In this document: positions 12,200 through 15,399 of the stretch, in pieces | How the letters are laid out: the number at the start of each line of letters is the position of its first letter | Position numbering within the stretch: position 1 is the stretch's first letter | Assembly: GCA_017652965.1 (NCBI GenBank) | Contig: JAGBZZ010000294.1 | Span: 1-15,399 of the forward strand | Length of the DNA stretch: 15,399 nt | Direction of reading: 5' to 3' | DNA from: Clostridia bacterium | Lineage (GTDB): Bacteria; Bacillota_A; Clostridia; Oscillospirales; CAG-272 | Notes under the pieces: generated by a model | The model's database searches: none | What the model saw: only the letters and a program-made list of their open reading frames with translations | What the model was told of the DNA's origin: nothing | Position numbers and translations under genes: made by a program

Positions 12200-13582
12200 T
12201 TACAGCTGATCGAGGTTATTCTTCTTCTTGCTCTTCACAGCCGAGGCCACCATACCGCCAAGGGCCAGAAGGGCAATGGCGTTCGGCAGGACCATCAGCT
12301 GGTTGAACATATCGGTAAGGCCCCAGACAAGGTCATTGCCGAGGAAGGAGCCAAGCACGATAAAGGCGAGCGAGATCACCGTGTATACCGGGATCGAGCG
12401 CTTCCCGAAGAGATACTCGAAGTTGATCTTACCAAAGAGGTTCCAGCCGAGGATGGTCGAGAAGGCGAAGAAGAACAGGCACACCGCTACGAAGATGTTA
12501 CCAACGCTCTCGCCGAACTGCGAGCCGAAGGCAAGCTGGGCAAGGTTGGCCTTGTTGAGCCCCTCGGCCGCGCCGGTGGCGTACAGGGGGCCATCCTTCG
12601 TGTAGAGGGTGGAGATGACCACAAGGGCGGTCATGGTCAGCACGATGAAGGTGTCGATGAACACGCCGATCATTGCCACAACGCCCTGATCGTGCGGGTC
12701 CTTGACGTCGGCAAGGGCGTGGGCGTGCGGGGTCGAGCCCATACCGGCCTCATTCGAGAAGAGGCCGCGCTTGGCACCCTGCGTGATCGCCTTGAAGAGC
12801 GCGCCGATCCCACCGCCGAGGAGGGCCTGCGGCACGAACGCATACTTGAAGATCATACCGATGGCCGCGGGGACGTAAGTAATGCGGAAGCACAGGAGCA
12901 CAAGACCGCCAAGGAGATAAAGGATCGCCATAAAGGGCACGATCTTTTCGGTGGCAGAGCCGATGCGCTTGACACCGCCAAGGAGAATGACGGCGGCAAT
13001 GGCGGCCGTGACAAGGCCCATCACCCAAGAGGGGATCCCAAAGGCCGTCTGGCAGGTCTCGCCGATCGAGTTGGACTGCACCATAGCGCCCATAAGGCCG
13101 AGGGCAAGGATCGCGGCGACGGCGAAGAAGCCGGCAAGGAACTTACCGAAGGCACCCTTGAAGGCGGCGCGGATGTAGTACACGGGGCCGCCGTGCACCG
13201 TGCCGTCCTCGTCGACCACGCGGGTCTTCTGCGCGAGGATCGCCTCGGCGTAGATGGTCGCCATCCCGAAGAAGGCGATGATCCACATCCAGAAGATGGC
13301 ACCGGGGCCGCCGATCAGAATCGCACCGCAGGCACCCACGATGTTCCCCGTGCCGACCTGTGCGGCAATGGCGGTGGCAACGGCCTGGAAGGAGGAAAGC
13401 CCGCCCTTTGAGTCGGTCTTCTGCCGGGAGAACATTTTACGCCAGCCCTCGCCGAAGCAGCGCACCTGCACGAAGCGAGTGCGGATCGAGAAGTAAAGAC
13501 CGATCACGACCAGAAGGACAAGGAGTATGTAGTCGGATAGGTAGGTGTTGATCGTATCCACGATCTTGGTCAAAAAGTCCAT
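12200..13582 (-). CDS. AGCS-family sodium:alanine/glycine symporter
   Basis: A 460-residue membrane protein of the alanine or glycine:cation symporter family (usual length 440-490). The family signature is plain at about residues 75-100: QVGTGNIVGACGAILIGGPG then AIFWMWIIAFFGM. Also typical are GLFSNEAGMGSTPHAHA near 265 and FFFAFSTILGWNLFGKINFE near 375. About eleven membrane helices are expected. It takes up glycine or alanine with sodium. Upstream on the same strand are a strong promoter, a glycine riboswitch and a terminator hairpin, which argues that glycine is the physiological substrate. The ribosome-binding site is GGGGG, nine bases before ATG 13582, rather weak. It is monocistronic and ends at a bidirectional terminator. 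Confidence 0.95.
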   Translation of the reverse strand: MDFLTKIVDTINTYLSDYILLVLLVVIGLYFSIRTRFVQVRCFGEGWRKMFSRQKTDSKGGLSSFQAVATAIAAQVGTGNIVGACGAILIGGPGAIFWMWIIAFFGMATIYAEAILAQKTRVVDEDGTVHGGPVYYIRAAFKGAFGKFLAGFFAVAAILALGLMGAMVQSNSIGETCQTAFGIPSWVMGLVTAAIAAVILLGGVKRIGSATEKIVPFMAILYLLGGLVLLCFRITYVPAAIGMIFKYAFVPQALLGGGIGALFKAITQGAKRGLFSNEAGMGSTPHAHALADVKDPHDQGVVAMIGVFIDTFIVLTMTALVVISTLYTKDGPLYATGAAEGLNKANLAQLAFGSQFGESVGNIFVAVCLFFFAFSTILGWNLFGKINFEYLFGKRSIPVYTVISLAFIVLGSFLGNDLVWGLTDMFNQLMVLPNAIALLALGGMVASAVKSKKKNNLDQL

Positions 13583-13625
13583 AAGAGTTAACCCCCAAAA
13601 ATAAAATTACGGCGTTAGTCCGCGG

Positions 13626-13655
13626 AAAAGAGAAAGGAGCCGTAAAAACGGCTCC
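13626..13655 (-). terminator. Expression-platform terminator of the glycine riboswitch
   Basis: On the minus strand GGAGCCGT, a TTTT loop, ACGGCTCC, then TTTCTCTTTT. It lies between the glycine aptamer and the symporter gene, 54 bases before the start codon, as expected for transcriptional control. Upstream of it AGTAAGC (13699-13693) can pair with GCTTACT (13676-13670), overlapping the 3' strand of the aptamer P1 helix. I did not find the exact antiterminator pairing. Confidence 0.8.
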
Positions 13656-13697
13656 GGAGAAAACAAAGAAGTAAGCCACAAAAAGGGCATTTGCTTA

Positions 13698-13767
13698 CTC
13701 CGTCCTTTTGCCTGAGAGATTCGGCCATCGCCTTACACCTTCGGCACCCTTGCGGGATTCTCCAGAG
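13698..13767 (-). promoter_or_regulatory. Glycine riboswitch aptamer
   Basis: The minus strand carries the conserved glycine aptamer elements in order: CTCTGGAGAAT, CCCGCAAGGG, GCCGAAGG, then AATCTCTCAGGCAAAAGG and CGGAG. CTCTG (13767-13763) pairs with CGGAG (13702-13698) as P1. Only one full aptamer is evident, so it appears to be a singleton; the AGTAAGC/GCTTACT hairpin just downstream could be the 'ghost' partner helix seen with singletons. Glycine riboswitches control glycine cleavage genes or sodium:glycine symporters; here the latter. Confidence 0.93.
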
Positions 13768-13822
13768 CTTCCTCCACCCCCAGTCTCTTGCGATTCAGAG
13801 GGCTTCCACAGAATGCGGACAT

Positions 13823-13851
13823 AGTATACCACAGATGGGGGCGCTTGTCAA
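13823..13851 (-). promoter_or_regulatory. Near-consensus promoter of the glycine riboswitch-symporter transcript
   Basis: Minus strand: TTGACA (13851-13846), 17 bases, TATACT (13828-13823), with TGG before the -10. The start is near 13817, giving a leader of about 235 bases that contains the riboswitch. Between this and the divergent promoter at 13956 there is a GC-rich patch (13889-13916) and A-rich DNA, with no gene. Confidence 0.92.
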
Positions 13852-13955
13852 GGGGGAAACCAACTTTTTTTCGAAATTTGCCGATTTTTGGGGGGCGGCG
13901 GCCCGCGCGGGGCGGCAAAAACGAAAAACAAAACGAAAAAAATAGCATTACCCCC

Positions 13956-13984
13956 TTGACAAATTCGCACGCGCGTAATATAAT
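13956..13984 (+). promoter_or_regulatory. Perfect-consensus sigma-A promoter of the c-di-GMP riboswitch operon
   Basis: TTGACA (13956-13961), 17 bases, TATAAT (13979-13984): full consensus. Transcription should start near 13991, leaving a leader of about 175 bases that holds the riboswitch. Such a strong promoter makes sense if control is exerted by riboswitch termination. Confidence 0.94.
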
Positions 13985-14019
13985 AAGGTTGCATTTGTGC
14001 GGTGTCTGCCTCTGCGGCA

Positions 14020-14102
14020 CGGTCGTTTGCGTGAGAATAGCAAAACTAGCGTGAGCTAGTGACGCAAAGCTATAGGGACTTTCCTGAAGTCAGCCAGTTG
14101 CC
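14020..14102 (+). promoter_or_regulatory. Class I cyclic-di-GMP riboswitch (GEMM-I)
   Basis: The conserved parts are visible in order. P2 is ATAGC-AAA-ACTAGC, a GNRA tetraloop GTGA, GCTAGT-GACGCAAA-GCTAT (14037-14073); GACGCAAAGC is the strongest GEMM signature. P3 starts with AGGGACTT and closes GACTT/AAGTC (14077-14081 with 14087-14091). GCCAGTTGCC (14093-14102) matches the conserved 3' strand (GCCGGGUUACC-like). The outer limits are approximate because P1 is not clear to me. It senses the second messenger c-di-GMP, which signals sessile life. Confidence 0.93.
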
Positions 14103-14134
14103 GGATCGTTAGGGCAATTGGCACTTTTTATTTT
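14093..14134 (+). terminator. Riboswitch terminator that shares the 3' strand of the c-di-GMP aptamer
   Basis: GCCAGTTGCC (14093-14102) pairs with GGCAATTGGC (14113-14122, one G-T pair), 10-base loop, followed by ACTTTTTATTTT. The left arm is part of the aptamer, so a ligand-bound aptamer should prevent the hairpin and allow read-through. This predicts an ON switch. Confidence 0.85.
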
Positions 14135-14164
14135 AAAAGGAAGAATACGAAAGGAGGAGAATAT

Positions 14165-15040
14165 ATGTCGCAGATCGTAAAGCAAAAAATCATCCTGATC
14201 GCACTGTCGATCGTACTGCTTTTTTCCTTCTTTGGCTTTTTGTGTACCAGCCACAGCCTTGCCTGGTTCGCCGCCAACCGCCGCGTAGAGGCAAACGGCG
14301 TCTCGGTCAGCGCTAAGGTCTCCCCGAACCTTGTGATCTACAAATCCGCCGATGAGATCGACGATGAGGATAAGGCCTTCCAGTTCTCGGTGGACTTTGA
14401 GGGCACGAGCCGCGAGAACATGGTCGCCGTGACAAGGGATAAAGATACAGGGGAGTACAAATACCTTGTCAACACCCACGCCGTAGGACACGAGAGCGGT
14501 CTGGCCAAGGATCCCGAAGTCCCGCTGGTGTACGAGACCGTCCCTGCCACCAAGAACGATGCCTACTTCATCGATTACACCGTTTATATCGCCTCTGCGG
14601 GTGTCGCCCTGAACGCCTCCTCGCTGACGGCAACCATCGACCCACCTGAGATTCCGCCCCCCTCGGAGGAAGAGGCCGCGGATGAGGAGTTCGATCTTGA
14701 AGAATATCTCGCGGGCTACCTCTTCTACAACGCCGCCAGTATTGATTTTTACGTGGGCACGGCGGACGCGGACGGCTACCGCGGGACGGCCTCGGTGGCC
14801 AATGCCGCCACCTCGGTGGAGCTGTTGGAAAAAGATACCGAGATCCCCCTGAACACCGAGGGCGGCTATATTACCGTGATCATGCGTTGCTACTTTGACG
14901 GCGCGCTGACCTATGAAGAGACCGTGGATGGCAAAACGGTGACCCGCGCCTATATCAACTCCTACACCGTCACGCCGAACACCCACGTGGTCTTTGGGGT
15001 GGACTTTGTGGCCACCGACGCCCCCACCACCACGAACTGA
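14165..15040 (+). CDS. Exported TasA/camelysin-like surface protein under c-di-GMP control
   Basis: A 291-residue protein. Residues 8-28 form a hydrophobic signal sequence, followed by SHSLAWFAANRRVEANGVSV. This 'AWF-N-V-A-G-V' signature after the helix is typical of TasA/CalY-type fibre proteins and related clostridial exported proteins that are often processed by SipW-like signal peptidases. The rest is beta-strand-rich with an acidic Pro/Glu/Asp linker at 160-182 and a Thr-rich end (DAPTTTN). There is no LPXTG or other cell-wall anchor. GGAGG at 14153-14157, 7 bases from ATG 14165, is a strong site. It is the first gene behind the c-di-GMP riboswitch and is followed by a similar gene after 34 bases. 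A biofilm-matrix or surface-filament subunit is the best guess; family membership rests on the N-terminal signature only. Confidence 0.72.
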   Translation: MSQIVKQKIILIALSIVLLFSFFGFLCTSHSLAWFAANRRVEANGVSVSAKVSPNLVIYKSADEIDDEDKAFQFSVDFEGTSRENMVAVTRDKDTGEYKYLVNTHAVGHESGLAKDPEVPLVYETVPATKNDAYFIDYTVYIASAGVALNASSLTATIDPPEIPPPSEEEAADEEFDLEEYLAGYLFYNAASIDFYVGTADADGYRGTASVANAATSVELLEKDTEIPLNTEGGYITVIMRCYFDGALTYEETVDGKTVTRAYINSYTVTPNTHVVFGVDFVATDAPTTTN

Positions 15041-15074
15041 CCCGCAGAAACATCCTAAGAAAGGAGGCGGAAGC

Positions 15075-15399
15075 ATGAAAAAGCTTTCCCGCGTATTGAA
15101 AGAGACCTTCATGCTGATCAGGGCAAGCCGTGCGCTTTCCACGATGGTGCTGCTGATTCTGATCTTCTCCATGCTGACGACCGCCTCGGTAGCTTGGGTG
15201 ACCTTTAACCGCAAGACCGACTCTGACAATATGGATATGTCCCTGGCTGTGGACGATACCCAAGCGATCTATGCGGCCTATATGTTTGACCTTACCAAGG
15301 AAATGGGTACCAACTTGGGGAGCGACGGCAACCCCCTGAACGTCACCAACATTGACCTCAACCAGTACGATACCGTTTTCACTGCACGAAATAAATATA
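15075..15399 (+). CDS. Second exported protein of the same class, N-terminal part only
   Basis: The frame is open from ATG 15075 to the window end: 108 residues and one base of the next codon. AAGGAGG at 15061-15067 with a 7-base spacer supports the start. Residues 1-20 are basic, 22-40 form a membrane helix, and SVAWVTFNRKTDSDNMDMSL follows, the same Ala-Trp pattern after the helix as in the upstream protein. The later part (YAAYMFDLTKEMGTN, NVTNIDLNQYDTVFTARNKY) resembles clostridial exported proteins of unknown function that I have seen in tandem arrangements. It probably shares the c-di-GMP-controlled transcript. Its C-terminus, any anchor, and whether a SipW peptidase or assembly protein follows lie outside the window. 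Confidence 0.78.
   Translation, partial: MKKLSRVLKETFMLIRASRALSTMVLLILIFSMLTTASVAWVTFNRKTDSDNMDMSLAVDDTQAIYAAYMFDLTKEMGTNLGSDGNPLNVTNIDLNQYDTVFTARNKY

Noticed and set aside
12167..13411. 414-codon plus-strand frame opposite the symporter
   Set aside because: Highly charged shadow of a membrane protein gene; the AGCS signature is on the minus strand.
13889..13916. GC-rich patch as a terminator or structured RNA
   Set aside because: No clean stem with a T-run and it lies between two divergent promoters, outside both transcripts.
14090..15229. 379-codon minus-strand frame opposite the TasA-like genes
   Set aside because: It runs through the riboswitch and across two plus-strand genes with strong ribosome-binding sites; no domain seen.

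Overview
The window reads as a chromosomal segment of an anaerobic, probably gut-associated member of the Clostridia (Bacillota). This rests on strong AGGAGG-type ribosome-binding sites, classic sigma-A promoters, a glycine riboswitch and a class I cyclic-di-GMP riboswitch, a DUF4830 protein, AlaE/AGCS-type amino-acid transport and a GC-rich, tightly packed layout. No rRNA, tRNA, IS element, integrase or CRISPR array is visible. The genus cannot be fixed from the sequence alone.

Region 1 (1-3481, + strand) is the 3' end of a propanediol-type bacterial microcompartment (BMC) operon: the C-terminus of PduS, then PduT (tandem-BMC Fe-S shell protein), PduU (permuted BMC shell protein), PduV (EutP-like GTPase), a ParA/MinD-family ATPase, a Lys/Ala/Pro-repeat disordered protein, and methylglyoxal synthase, closed by a strong terminator. 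The ParA plus disordered partner looks like a BMC-positioning pair analogous to carboxysome McdAB. MgsA makes methylglyoxal, a precursor of lactaldehyde and 1,2-propanediol, and so ties triose-phosphate overflow to the compartment's likely substrate. The signature dehydratase lies outside the window, so a B12-dependent and a glycyl-radical compartment cannot be told apart.

Region 2 (3482-5478, + strand) has two adjacent DMT/EamA-type transporters behind a good extended -10 promoter that is preceded by a 24-bp direct repeat. They end in a bidirectional terminator.

Region 3 (5501-11386) is a small glycan locus. A minus-strand operon runs DMT transporter, a large GH20 hexosaminidase-type protein and a GH28-like beta-helix protein. 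A divergent plus-strand gene encodes a compact GH20-like TIM barrel.

Region 4 (11387-13851) holds a 31-residue Cys-rich membrane peptide (minus), a secreted or membrane-anchored DUF4830 protein (plus), and an AGCS sodium:amino-acid symporter (minus). The symporter is controlled by a glycine riboswitch with its own terminator and a near-consensus promoter, which points to glycine as its substrate.

Region 5 (13852-15399) starts with a perfect-consensus promoter and a c-di-GMP-I (GEMM) riboswitch whose 3' edge is shared with a terminator hairpin, the architecture of an ON switch. It drives two successive exported proteins with a TasA/camelysin-like N-terminal signature, the second cut off by the window end. 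The likely logic is that high c-di-GMP turns on surface-fibre or matrix proteins.
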